Positions 1-6,405 are shown, counted from the first letter of the stretch. The stretch: DNA of 9,436 nt from an uncultured Propionibacteriaceae bacterium (GCA_936941515.1 CAKZJI010000449.1:1-9436), one strand, 5' to 3'. Notes: generated by a model not told the origin, from the sequence alone. Translations and numbers: made by a program.

Positions 1-340
1 GCTCCACACCGCCACCTTTTGGATCACTTGCGCCGTAATAGAGCCGGGCAATGCGCGCCTGGGCAATGGCGGCCGCGCACATCGCGCACGGCTCCAGCGT
101 GACGACGAGGGCGCAGCCCGTCAACCGCCACTCCCCCAGCGAGGCGGCGGCGCGGCGGATGGCGACGACCTCGGCGTGGGCTGTGGGATCACCGGTCAGC
201 TCCCGCTCATTGCCGGCGGCCGCGAGCAGGTCGCCGTCGGGGCTCAGGATCACCGCCCCGACAGGCACGTCCCCGCGCCGACCCACCTCCCGGCCAGCCT
301 CCAAGGCCAGCCGCATCGCAGGCTCGAAACGCCGCGCCAA
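1..340 (-). CDS. tadA: tRNA-specific adenosine deaminase TadA (partial, C-terminus beyond left edge)
   Basis: This gene encodes the zinc deaminase that converts the wobble adenosine A34 of tRNA-Arg(ACG) to inosine in the cytoplasm. About 105-113 residues are present out of a usual length near 150-165; the C-terminus lies past base 1. Numbered from the ATG at 316, the fold core DVPVGAV is at residues 16-22. The catalytic TAHAEV motif carries zinc ligand His47 and proton shuttle Glu49, and EPCAMC carries zinc ligands Cys77 and Cys80. The RLYYGASDPKGG stretch that follows is typical of TadA rather than of cytidine or guanine deaminases. The start is uncertain: an in-frame TTG at 340 lies 3 bases after the stop of the upstream gene and would add RFEPAMRLALEA, which fits the family's N-terminal helix; ATG 316 is the alternative. 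Neither has a clear Shine-Dalgarno sequence, so expression probably depends on coupling to the upstream gene. Confidence 0.95.
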   Translation of the reverse strand, partial: MARRFEPAMRLALEAGREVGRRGDVPVGAVILSPDGDLLAAAGNERELTGDPTAHAEVVAIRRAAASLGEWRLTGCALVVTLEPCAMCAAAIAQARIARLYYGASDPKGGGVE

Positions 341-343
341 AGC

Positions 344-934
344 TCAGGCGTCAAAGGAGTCGGCGGCCCGCCCAAACACGTCAGCAATCCTCAGCCGCTG
401 GGCGATCCTCATCAGCAGCTCATCGGAGTCCTCGTCGTAGTCTGTGGCGATATCCTCCAGCTCGAAGCTGTGCAGCCCGTTCGCGGCGAACATCTCCAGG
501 TCCCCCACCGGCGCCGGCTCGTCCTCCTCGTCGGGGATCTCCTCGCCCAGATAGTCGAGGACATCGCGGGCGATGGGCCAGTCGTTGGCGGCCGTCGCGT
601 CGCTGAGCAGCACCTCCACGCTGCGTCCGCGCACGCGGCAGATCACGAAGAACTCGCCCGCGATCGAAACGTACCCGTCGGCCCCCGAGTCCCCGGGAAG
701 CCGGTTGAGCTGCCGGATCAGCTCATCAAGGTCGTTGGCCAGATCGAAGTCCAGTGGCACCGCCGTCGCCTTGCCGTCCTCACGGTAGACGGCCACCACC
801 AGATCGACGTCGTCCTCGCCCGCGTCCTCCAGGTCATAGTCGTCGTAGGCCTCATCGTCGGAGTCATCGTCGGCGGCGACGTCGCGGTCGTCCTTGAGGT
901 CAAAGGGCTCTGCGTCTTCGTCAAAAGCGTCCAC
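344..934 (-). CDS. tRNA adenosine deaminase-associated protein (acidic, 196 aa)
   Basis: This is the actinobacterial protein family whose gene sits directly before tadA and is named for that position; its biochemical role is not established. The protein is very acidic, with Asp/Glu clusters in the first 45 residues (for example DDDSDDEAYDDYDLED). A more regular alpha/beta region follows, containing the segment FFVICRVRGRSVEVLLSDA and the segment PVGDLEMFAANGL. It looks cytoplasmic, with no signal peptide or membrane span. I chose GTG at 934 because AGGAG lies 7 bases upstream; the longer reading from GTG 949 would put that Shine-Dalgarno sequence inside the gene. Its TGA ends 3 bases before the TTG start candidate of tadA and in the same frame, so the two genes are very likely co-transcribed and coupled. 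The family call rests on recognised position and sequence style, not on a search. Confidence 0.85.
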   Translation of the reverse strand: MDAFDEDAEPFDLKDDRDVAADDDSDDEAYDDYDLEDAGEDDVDLVVAVYREDGKATAVPLDFDLANDLDELIRQLNRLPGDSGADGYVSIAGEFFVICRVRGRSVEVLLSDATAANDWPIARDVLDYLGEEIPDEEDEPAPVGDLEMFAANGLHSFELEDIATDYDEDSDELLMRIAQRLRIADVFGRAADSFDA

Positions 935-941
935 GGCTGAT

Positions 942-946
942 CTCCT
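942..946 (-). promoter_or_regulatory. Shine-Dalgarno sequence deciding the GTG 934 start
   Basis: AGGAG reads leftward at 946-942, followed by 7 bases and then GTG at 934. It selects this start over the in-frame GTG at 949, which would lie upstream of the site. Confidence 0.7.
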
Positions 947-953
947 CACAGGT

Positions 954-983
954 GAGTTACGGACCCCTATCCTTCCAGATCAA
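954..983 (-). promoter_or_regulatory. Weak candidate promoter for the deaminase-associated gene and tadA
   Basis: On the minus strand, TTGATC (983-978) resembles a -35 box and, after an 18-base spacer, TAACTC (959-954) is a poor -10 box. Transcription would start just before the Shine-Dalgarno sequence at 946. The match is weak. The 935-1049 interval between the divergent genes must hold promoters for both directions, but I see no convincing box for the rightward upp gene; TCTAAT at 1015-1020 is the best -10-like string and lacks a good -35. Confidence 0.2.
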
Positions 984-1049
984 CGCCGATGGCACAGCCT
1001 CAGGGGCACAATCTTCTAATGTTCCGTGCCAATGTGGGACAGTTGAGCC

Positions 1050-1691
1050 GTGGAACTTCGCGTTATCTCTCACCCACTTGTCGATCACAAGCTGACCGTT
1101 CTGCGGGATCGCAACACCGAACAGCCCACATTCCGGCGGCTCGTCGAGGAGCTTGTCACGTTGCTGGCATACGAAGCGACCCGCGGTGTCCGGGTCCGTG
1201 AAACCCGGATCGAGACACCCGTCGCCCCGGCTATCGGCACGAAGCTGGAGTCACCGGCGCCGCTGGTGGTGCCGATCCTCCGCGCCGGGCTGGGGATGCT
1301 CGACGGCATGCTGCGGCTGATGCCGACCGCCGAGGTTGGCTTCCTGGGCATGATCCGCGACGAGGAGACCCTGGAGCCCACCACCTACGCAGAGCGCCTG
1401 CCTCAAGACCTGTCGGGGAGGCAGTGCTATGTGCTGGACCCGATGCTGGCGACGGGCGGGTCGCTGGGGGAGGCGGTGAAGTTCCTGGTGGAACGCGGCG
1501 CAGACGACATCACGTGCATCTGCCTGCTGGCCGCACCCGAGGGCATTGAGCACATCCAGGATCTGCTGGCAGACCTCAACGCGCCCTGCACCCTGGTGGT
1601 CAGCGCCGTCGACGAGAGCCTCAACGACCGCGGTTTCATCGTCCCCGGTCTCGGCGACGCCGGGGATCGGCTGTACGGGCTGGCCGACTGA
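1050..1691 (+). CDS. upp: Uracil phosphoribosyltransferase
   Basis: This enzyme makes UMP from uracil and PRPP in cytoplasmic pyrimidine salvage. The 213-aa length is normal for bacterial Upp. The N-terminus carries the family hallmark [16 protein letters not shown] (residues 5-20). The segment [17 protein letters not shown] (71-87) is the conserved active-site core. [12 protein letters not shown] (127-138) is the PRPP-binding loop, and [13 protein letters not shown] (195-207) is the uracil-binding region near the C-terminus. The start is GTG at 1050, which gives the expected N-terminus; only a weak GGGAC-like Shine-Dalgarno sequence precedes it. The gene stands alone, divergent from the tadA pair and convergent with the lipoprotein gene downstream. 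The ending LYGLAD is slightly unusual but within family variation. Confidence 0.97.
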   Translation: MELRVISHPLVDHKLTVLRDRNTEQPTFRRLVEELVTLLAYEATRGVRVRETRIETPVAPAIGTKLESPAPLVVPILRAGLGMLDGMLRLMPTAEVGFLGMIRDEETLEPTTYAERLPQDLSGRQCYVLDPMLATGGSLGEAVKFLVERGADDITCICLLAAPEGIEHIQDLLADLNAPCTLVVSAVDESLNDRGFIVPGLGDAGDRLYGLAD

Positions 1692-1699
1692 GACGGCAT

Positions 1700-1725
1700 G
1701 GAAAAGCCCGCCCCGAGGGGCGGGC
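1700..1725 (-). terminator. Strong GC hairpin terminator between convergent upp and lipoprotein genes
   Basis: GCCCGCCCC (1706-1714) pairs perfectly with GGGGCGGGC (1717-1725) around a 2-base centre, in practice an 8-bp stem with a 4-base loop. Read leftward, the stem is followed by TTTTCC (1705-1700), which makes a classical intrinsic terminator for the lipoprotein gene that stops at 1744. Read rightward it lies 14 bases after the upp stop but has only CAGTTCC after it, so it is probably a weaker terminator in that direction. Confidence 0.8.
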
Positions 1726-1743
1726 CAGTTCCCTGTGCAAAGG

Positions 1744-2103
1744 TCATTTGCTTCCGGCTGGAGAGGGAATTTTGTCCTTGCAGGTGTTCGCGGCGTCCTT
1801 GACGGCCTGCTCATCATTCCCCGAGACCTTGTCCTCGTCCTTGATCTCGCCCTTGGCTATCTTGTTCAAGGTGTCTGCGCTCATCTTGTCGTAGGTCTCA
1901 TCCACCAGGCACTCGATGTACGGCTTCGCCTTCTCTATCACCTCATCGCTGGCTCCCTTACCACCAAAATTGTTTTTGAACGTCTTTCCCCAGCCCTCAA
2001 TGACATCCTGCTTGCTGGGCTTCCCAGCACACCCGACCGCTCCCAGGGCTATGGCAGCGGAGGCCAAGACGGCGAACACACTCTTCAACACGCGGGACTT
2101 CAT
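1744..2103 (-). CDS. Small secreted lipoprotein, paralog 1 (119 aa)
   Basis: I do not recognise a named family. The N-terminus is a lipoprotein signal peptide: MKSRVLK, a hydrophobic stretch at residues 9-20, then the lipobox AVGC with Cys25 as the lipidated residue, so the mature protein should be anchored to the outer face of the membrane. The mature part is about 95 residues, hydrophilic and mostly helical in character, starting AGKPSKQDVIEGW. The segment YIECLVDETYDKMSADTLNK follows (62-81). Besides Cys25 there are two cysteines, Cys65 and Cys108, both conserved in the neighbouring paralog, which suggests a disulfide after export. AAGGAG lies 5 bases before the ATG, so the start is firm. 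It is the downstream copy of a tandem pair, 89 bp after paralog 2, and ends before the hairpin at 1700-1725. Function unknown. Confidence 0.88.
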   Translation of the reverse strand: MKSRVLKSVFAVLASAAIALGAVGCAGKPSKQDVIEGWGKTFKNNFGGKGASDEVIEKAKPYIECLVDETYDKMSADTLNKIAKGEIKDEDKVSGNDEQAVKDAANTCKDKIPSPAGSK

Positions 2104-2192
2104 ATCTTCTCCTTCCCCGCAGGGCGGACGGTCACCCCACGTCGTCCAACCAGGCTAACCCGCGACGGGGTCAACGCCAGATGAGAGGAATC

Positions 2193-2543
2193 TCACTTCT
2201 CGGTCTCGTTGGTTCTCACCGAGCACACAGACAGGGCCTCCTCAAAGACCTTGTTGTCCTCCTCTGAGATGCCATCAAGGGTCTCCGAGCTGATTTCGCC
2301 GTCGGCTATCTTCTTGAGGGTGTCGGCGCCGACCTTGTCGTAGGACTCGTTGATGAGGCAGGTGACGAAGGGTTTGTTCGCAGCCTCCTGCTCCTCCGTG
2401 ACCTCACCGGCCTGCTTGGCTCCCTTGAGCCAGCCGTCAATGACAGCCTCTTTGCCGGGCTTGCCGCTGCACCCGGCAGCACCCAGGGCAATGGCCGCCG
2501 CAGCCACGGCTGCCAGCGAACCCTTCAACACGCGGGAGTTCAT
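2193..2543 (-). CDS. Small secreted lipoprotein, paralog 2 (116 aa)
   Basis: This is the tandem paralog of the next gene downstream; the family is not recognised. The signal peptide MNSRVLKGSLAAVAAAAIAL ends in the lipobox AAGC, with Cys25 as the lipid anchor. The mature protein begins SGKPGKEAVIDGW, against AGKPSKQDVIEGW in paralog 1. The shared core is FVTCLINESYDKVGADTLKK (59-78), followed by IADGEI. Cys62 and Cys107 match Cys65 and Cys108 of the paralog, so a conserved disulfide is likely. The mature domain is more acidic than in paralog 1, with EVTEEQEA and DGISEEDNK stretches. AAGGAG lies 5 bases before the ATG. The first 21 coding bases of the two genes are identical except for one base, which points to duplication. 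The upstream gap 2544-2735 probably carries the promoter. Confidence 0.88.
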   Translation of the reverse strand: MNSRVLKGSLAAVAAAAIALGAAGCSGKPGKEAVIDGWLKGAKQAGEVTEEQEAANKPFVTCLINESYDKVGADTLKKIADGEISSETLDGISEEDNKVFEEALSVCSVRTNETEK

Positions 2544-2735
2544 AAGGTCTCCTTCCTGGTGACGAGCATCAGAGTTCCGCTCACGCTGGGCCAGCCTAGG
2601 CTGCTCCGATGCTCATGGAAAAACAACGTGAACTGAATACCACGGCATCGAGCGCTTCGGCAGTGGTTGAGCCACCCATGCCCATCATTCCCCCATTCCA
2701 GGACCTCCTCTCACGGGCACGGATCGGCTCTGCGA
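2544..2735. other. Intergenic gap between the kinase operon and the lipoprotein pair
   Basis: This 192-bp stretch has less G/C bias than its surroundings and no confident gene. It holds the palindrome at 2592-2603. It also holds a strong leftward GAGGAGGT (2710-2703) followed by ATG at 2696, which opens only a 3-codon frame (Met-Gly-Glu-stop). That stop overlaps the ATG of a 30-codon frame (2688-2596). I see no hairpin with a T-tail, so the operon that ends at 2736 has no obvious terminator and could read through into the lipoprotein genes. Confidence 0.5.
2592..2603. promoter_or_regulatory. Perfect 12-bp palindrome upstream of lipoprotein paralog 2
   Basis: CAGCCTAGGCTG is identical to its reverse complement and lies 49 bases before the ATG of the lipoprotein gene. 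On the minus strand it contains TAGGCT (2598-2593), which fits the loose TAnnnT -10 consensus of high-GC actinobacteria, so it could be an operator over a promoter. A shorter inverted pair, GAGCATC (2564-2570) and GATGCTC (2608-2614), surrounds it but is not concentric. No clear -35 box is visible. The role is inferred from position only. Confidence 0.3.
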
Positions 2736-3452
2736 CTACTGCTCCCCGATCTTCTGGTTCTGCTCAGCCTCCGCATCCAGGGCAGGAAGGTGATCAGCCG
2801 TGACCAGCCGAGAGCTGACTGCCCAATCCACCAAATTGGCACGACGGGAATGAGCCTGGGAGGTGGGACCGCCATGAAGCCCCCTCACCCCGGCCTTGTC
2901 GAGTTTGTCGCACACGTTGTCGAGTTTCCGGTTGAACCGGGTCTGCGTCCACCCCAGGCGCTGGGCGGCCTCGACGGCGGACGGGATCTGCCAGGCGCCG
3001 ACGCCCGCTCGGCGCAGCACGGGCTCCGCGAGGGCGAGGATCGCCAGCAGCTGCGAGTGCGTGAACTGGGTCTCCCCCAGCGTCGTCTCCCCCTCGCTGC
3101 CCTCGGAGACCACCACCGTCTGATAGACCGCCGCCGCCAGGGAGATCTCCAGCTCGTAGCTGGTGTTCCCGGCATGGAAGGTGAGCAGCATGGATTCGAA
3201 CACCAACGGCAGGGCGGAGCCCGGGGTCAGGGTGGACTCGGTGAACCGGTTGACGTCGGACAGTCGCGCGGGAATCCGCGATCCAACGTTGTGAACCCAC
3301 CAGATCTTGCCGTCATGCCGTATCGCCAGGAAATTCCGATGCAGGTAGGGGTTGTCGTCGATGGCGAGATTCCCGCAGCGTCCAATGGTGAACTCCTCGC
3401 CGGGCTGCACCCGGTGAATCTCACCCGCGAAGTCAACCAGCAGCGTGCTCAT
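2736..3452 (-). CDS. Degenerate FHA-like protein with helical, HTH-like C-terminal domain (238 aa)
   Basis: Residues 1-105 look like an FHA beta-sandwich: FTIGRCGNLAIDDNPYLHRN (21-40) aligns with the Gly-Arg and Ser-x-x-His region, and WWVHNVGSRIPARL (51-64) aligns with the Asn-Gly loop. The phospho-threonine contacts are mostly replaced: the Ser position is His, the His position is Phe, and Asn-Gly is Ile-Pro. Residues 130-220 form a helical domain with IPSAVEAAQRLGW and TRFNRKLDNVCDKLDKAGVR, reminiscent of a winged helix, so a DNA-binding or protein-docking role is possible. GETTLGETQF (121-130) between the domains is a possible Thr phosphorylation site. I chose ATG 3452 because GAGG lies upstream with 8-base spacing and the ATG overlaps the kinase stop as ATGA, which implies coupling. 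It is the last gene of the operon and probably a downstream effector of the kinase; that is inference. Confidence 0.85.
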   Translation of the reverse strand: MSTLLVDFAGEIHRVQPGEEFTIGRCGNLAIDDNPYLHRNFLAIRHDGKIWWVHNVGSRIPARLSDVNRFTESTLTPGSALPLVFESMLLTFHAGNTSYELEISLAAAVYQTVVVSEGSEGETTLGETQFTHSQLLAILALAEPVLRRAGVGAWQIPSAVEAAQRLGWTQTRFNRKLDNVCDKLDKAGVRGLHGGPTSQAHSRRANLVDWAVSSRLVTADHLPALDAEAEQNQKIGEQ

Positions 3453-5050
3453 GGGGCGCACCTCGTCTCCGGCTGCGATTCCCGCCCGTTCAACCTCACC
3501 AGCCTGACCTGCAGGCAGGTGTCACCCGCCAGCGCGGGAACCGTCACGCTCGTCGCATTCGTGTGCTCGGGAACCGCACCGCCGCGCGGATCCTGCACCG
3601 CGTAACGGAACTTGTCCCCCTCCTGCGGGTCGGGGTTGGTCCAAGTGAACGTCACCTCTGAGCCCTCGACGGTGCCGCTGAGGTCTTTGACAGGGGGAAC
3701 CGTCGCAGCGAGCGGATCCACGGGTTTGGCGGATGCCGACGGGCTGCCCGTCACATTGGGGGTCGTCGCCGCGCTGTTCTGGTTCACCAGGACAACTGCG
3801 GCCACAACAACCCCCGCCAGGACAACCAGCGTCGATGCCGCCACCGCAACCACGGGAAGTCGCCTTCGGACAGGCTCCTCCTCCCGGGTCTGAGGTGGTG
3901 GAGGCGGGTCTGGGACGTGTATCTCTGGCGACGGGGCGGGTGTGGCGGGACCGGTGAAATCCCGCAGACCTGGTTGGGCGACGCCCCGTCCACGGTGGAG
4001 AATCCCCGGCGTGGGGGCCAGGTAGCCGTCGGTCGGCTCGGAGTAGTCGAGGGGTGCGGTGACCCCGCCCCTGGGCCCCGTCGCATGGCTGGTGTCCCCT
4101 CCCCATTCTGGATCGATGAGCCGAAACCCCTGGATCCGGGTGCCCTGGTCGTGTTGATCTGGCTCGAAGTCCGGCTGATCCGCCTCATCGGTGAACACCT
4201 GGATGGCGGTCACAGACTGGTTCAGCAGCCCCTGCACACCCTGCAGGGCCCGCGCAAACTCCAGAGCGCTCTGGAACCTCTCCCTCGGATCCTTGGCCAT
4301 GGCGACGGCGAGCACCCGCTCCAGCTCATCAGGCACATCCGCCCGGCCGGTGAGAGGCGCGGGCATGCTGCGCACCCTGACATTCAAGTTCAGGACATCA
4401 TTGGCCTGCCCCTGGATGTACATGGGGCTGTGTCCAACGAGAGTCGCCCAGACGGTGGCCGCCAGCGAGTACACATCACTCCACGGCCCAATCCCGACCG
4501 GCGAGTTCCCGAACTGCTCGGGTGGCGCCCACAGAGGGCTCATCGCCGTCGAGGCGGTGGTCCCCTGATCAACGGAGATGGAGATGCCGAAGTCCGCCAA
4601 CGCCGGCACCCCGAATTGCGTGAACAGGATGTTCGCGGGCTTGATGTCGCGGTGCAGCACCCCAAGCCTGTGGGCGGTCTCCACAGCCCCGGCGATCTGT
4701 ATGCCAACCTCCATGGCTTTCGCAGACGTGTACAGACGCCGAGACACCCGCTCCCCCAGATGCGCCGCCGGGCACATCTCCATCACCAGGTAGGGCCGCC
4801 CGTCGGAGGCAATGTCCATCTCGAAGATCGTCACGATGTTCGGATGACTGCTGAGCTTCGCCATCAGACTCGCCTCAGTCTGGAAGGCCTCCAGAGCCCT
4901 CGGGTTGACCCCTTGATGCAGCGTCTTGATGGCGACATCACGCCCCAGACTGTCCTGGTAGTAGTGGAAAACATCCGCGAAGCCACCGCCCCCCAGCCAT
5001 CTCCTGAAGGTGAAGCCGGGAAGCTGTGGAATAGGACTACGTCGCACCAT
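3449..5050 (-). CDS. Membrane Ser/Thr protein kinase with extracellular FN3-like domain (533 aa)
   Basis: This is a Hanks-type kinase that phosphorylates Ser/Thr on cytoplasmic partners, probably the FHA proteins of the same operon. The kinase domain covers residues about 12-270. It has the glycine loop LGGGGFADVF (19-28), catalytic lysine in VAIK (Lys42), HRDIKPAN (133-140), DFG (153-155), an activation loop with Thr164, Thr165 and Thr168, and APPEQ in place of APE. A Pro-rich linker (340-390) leads to one transmembrane helix at about 399-424. Outside, residues 453-533 look like a single fibronectin type III-like fold (VTFTWTNPDP, then RYAVQD), with Cys512 and Cys531 as a possible disulfide. 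There are no PASTA repeats, so it is unlike PknB. The frame is open 55 codons further upstream, but ATG 5050 is preferred because MVRRSPIPQLPGF leads straight into the kinase fold and begins 2 bases after the previous gene's stop. Confidence 0.95.
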   Translation of the reverse strand: MVRRSPIPQLPGFTFRRWLGGGGFADVFHYYQDSLGRDVAIKTLHQGVNPRALEAFQTEASLMAKLSSHPNIVTIFEMDIASDGRPYLVMEMCPAAHLGERVSRRLYTSAKAMEVGIQIAGAVETAHRLGVLHRDIKPANILFTQFGVPALADFGISISVDQGTTASTAMSPLWAPPEQFGNSPVGIGPWSDVYSLAATVWATLVGHSPMYIQGQANDVLNLNVRVRSMPAPLTGRADVPDELERVLAVAMAKDPRERFQSALEFARALQGVQGLLNQSVTAIQVFTDEADQPDFEPDQHDQGTRIQGFRLIDPEWGGDTSHATGPRGGVTAPLDYSEPTDGYLAPTPGILHRGRGVAQPGLRDFTGPATPAPSPEIHVPDPPPPPQTREEEPVRRRLPVVAVAASTLVVLAGVVVAAVVLVNQNSAATTPNVTGSPSASAKPVDPLAATVPPVKDLSGTVEGSEVTFTWTNPDPQEGDKFRYAVQDPRGGAVPEHTNATSVTVPALAGDTCLQVRLVRLNGRESQPETRCAP

Positions 5051-5052
5051 GT

Positions 5053-6405
5053 TCAGGGAATCCGTTCCAGGTTGATGAACACACCATGACCGAGGTCGAT
5101 GACATCTCCGGGCACAAGCGGGACATCCTGCTCGGGCATGCGCATCGGTGGTTTGCCGTGACGGCGCAGATAGGAGCCGTTGCGGGAGCCGAGGTCGCGT
5201 GCGAGCACTGTCCACCCCTCCAACAGGAAGGCGATATGCGTGCTGGAGACATGCGAGTGGGGCAGGGCAACCAGGCGCGGCGTGGTCTCCGCGGAGATCG
5301 CCCTGGACTGGGGATTGCGTCCTGCCACCACCGGGCCGAGCAACGGCACCTTCTCCCCACCGCTGATGCGCAGCCAGCCGAGCTGGGGCCTGATCACCTG
5401 ACGTGGCTGCCCGCCGACGGGCTTGTCGCAGATGTAGCAGGTGACCCGCTGCAGGGGATTGGGATGGTTGTTCTCACAGAACGCAGCCAGCACCTCAATG
5501 CCGTTGCGAACTGGCTTGACGGTGATGGAGACCTCCGCCTCCTCATCAGCCACCGTCTCACCGTGACGCAGCTCCTCACGCCGCTGGGGGACCGCCGACT
5601 CGACCTCCACCAGCGGCTGGGGATCATGGGTGGGGTCGGGCATCAGGGTCGGGATCTGCTCTGGCCGGATCACCGGCTCACCCGGGCCTGCGCTCCACGA
5701 CTCCGCTGCCGCCTCAGGGACCTCAACCTCATCCGCTGGTCTCACCTGAGTCGGGTCAGGCACGTCGTCTGCCTCGGCGGACTCGGGCTCCTCACCTGGC
5801 TCCGTCGGCTCTGGCACATCCGGTGTGGGCGCCGACATCGCTGGTGACTCATCACGGTCCTGCGCCTTGGTGGGCTCCGAGAGCTCAGAGACGGGTGCGG
5901 CATGGTGGGCCTTGGGATCCGGCTCCGGCTCGGGGACGGCAGACTCAGGCGACGGAGCCAGCATCGGCTGCTCGGACGGCGCCTCCCAGATCAGGCGGGA
6001 GGCATCCACCAGTCCCGCGATCAGCGGAAGCGAGCGGCCACCGGCTTCAGGGGCGGTCAGCTCCACCGTCGCCGGACCGCTCACGATCTTCTCCTCCCAG
6101 GTCGTCACCTCCTCCCCGCTGACCGTCACCTGCCCGCCTGCTGCGGCAATCCTGATCTGCAGAGGACCGCGCACTGCGACATGGGCGTCGCCGGAGAGGA
6201 TCGCAACGGCGAATGAGGGAATCGTCAGCAGACCTGTTCCCGTGGTCTCCATCAGCACTTGCAGGAAGCTCCCGAGACGCGGCTCACGCGACTGTGAAAG
6301 CCATATCCGCTCCGCCTGCTCATCGCTCACCTGCCCATCCAGGAGCGCCATCCCCGTCTCCCAGACCAGAGCCCGGTTGCCGCCTGGAGTCCAGCGCATC
6401 GTCAT
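5053..6405 (-). CDS. Zinc-knuckle and FHA-domain protein with uncharacterised N-terminal domain (450 aa)
   Basis: This protein has three parts. Residues 1-140 form a structured, unnamed domain with IPSFAVAIL, HVAVRGPLQI and VTTWEEKIV. Residues 141-300 form a Pro/Glu/Ala-rich acidic linker, probably disordered. Residues 300-450 carry CENNHPNPLQRVTCYICDKP, with Cys310, His314, Cys323 and Cys326 as a likely zinc site, and then a C-terminal FHA domain. The FHA domain keeps all canonical phospho-threonine contacts: Gly362-Arg363, Ser387 and His390 in HVSSTHIAF, and Asn409-Gly410 in LGSRNGSYL. It should therefore bind phosphorylated Thr, possibly on the kinase itself. No membrane span is seen. The ATG at 6405 is preceded by GGAGG and overlaps the phosphatase stop as ATGA; the kinase starts 2 bases after its own stop. 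It is probably the adaptor between kinase and phosphatase, by inference from position and domains. Confidence 0.9.
   Translation of the reverse strand: MTMRWTPGGNRALVWETGMALLDGQVSDEQAERIWLSQSREPRLGSFLQVLMETTGTGLLTIPSFAVAILSGDAHVAVRGPLQIRIAAAGGQVTVSGEEVTTWEEKIVSGPATVELTAPEAGGRSLPLIAGLVDASRLIWEAPSEQPMLAPSPESAVPEPEPDPKAHHAAPVSELSEPTKAQDRDESPAMSAPTPDVPEPTEPGEEPESAEADDVPDPTQVRPADEVEVPEAAAESWSAGPGEPVIRPEQIPTLMPDPTHDPQPLVEVESAVPQRREELRHGETVADEEAEVSITVKPVRNGIEVLAAFCENNHPNPLQRVTCYICDKPVGGQPRQVIRPQLGWLRISGGEKVPLLGPVVAGRNPQSRAISAETTPRLVALPHSHVSSTHIAFLLEGWTVLARDLGSRNGSYLRRHGKPPMRMPEQDVPLVPGDVIDLGHGVFINLERIP

Noticed and set aside
1251..1817. 188-codon leftward open frame over upp and the terminator
   Set aside because: It overlaps most of upp on the opposite strand, runs through the hairpin and into the lipoprotein gene, and has no domain.
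2634..2660. Possible terminator after the operon (CGTG/CACG pairing near a T-run)
   Set aside because: The stem is only 4 bp with a 10-base loop, too weak to call an intrinsic terminator.
2609..2803. 64-codon rightward frame starting in the intergenic gap
   Set aside because: There is no Shine-Dalgarno sequence, third positions are not GC-rich, and it runs antisense into the end of the FHA-like gene.
2667..3605. 312-codon rightward open frame opposite the 238-aa FHA-like gene
   Set aside because: Composition (many Gly, Arg, Gln, His) fits a complementary-strand artefact; the leftward gene has a good ribosome site and stop/start overlap with the kinase.
3917..5089. 390-codon rightward open frame opposite the kinase gene
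   Set aside because: It lies antisense to a kinase with all catalytic motifs. It shows Arg/His/Pro/Gly-rich composition typical of a GC-rich shadow frame and no recognisable domain.
5051..5215. 55-residue N-terminal extension of the kinase frame
   Set aside because: It would overlap the FHA domain end of the previous gene, is Arg/Cys/Pro-rich without structure, and ATG 5050 gives a normal kinase N-terminus 2 bases after the upstream stop.
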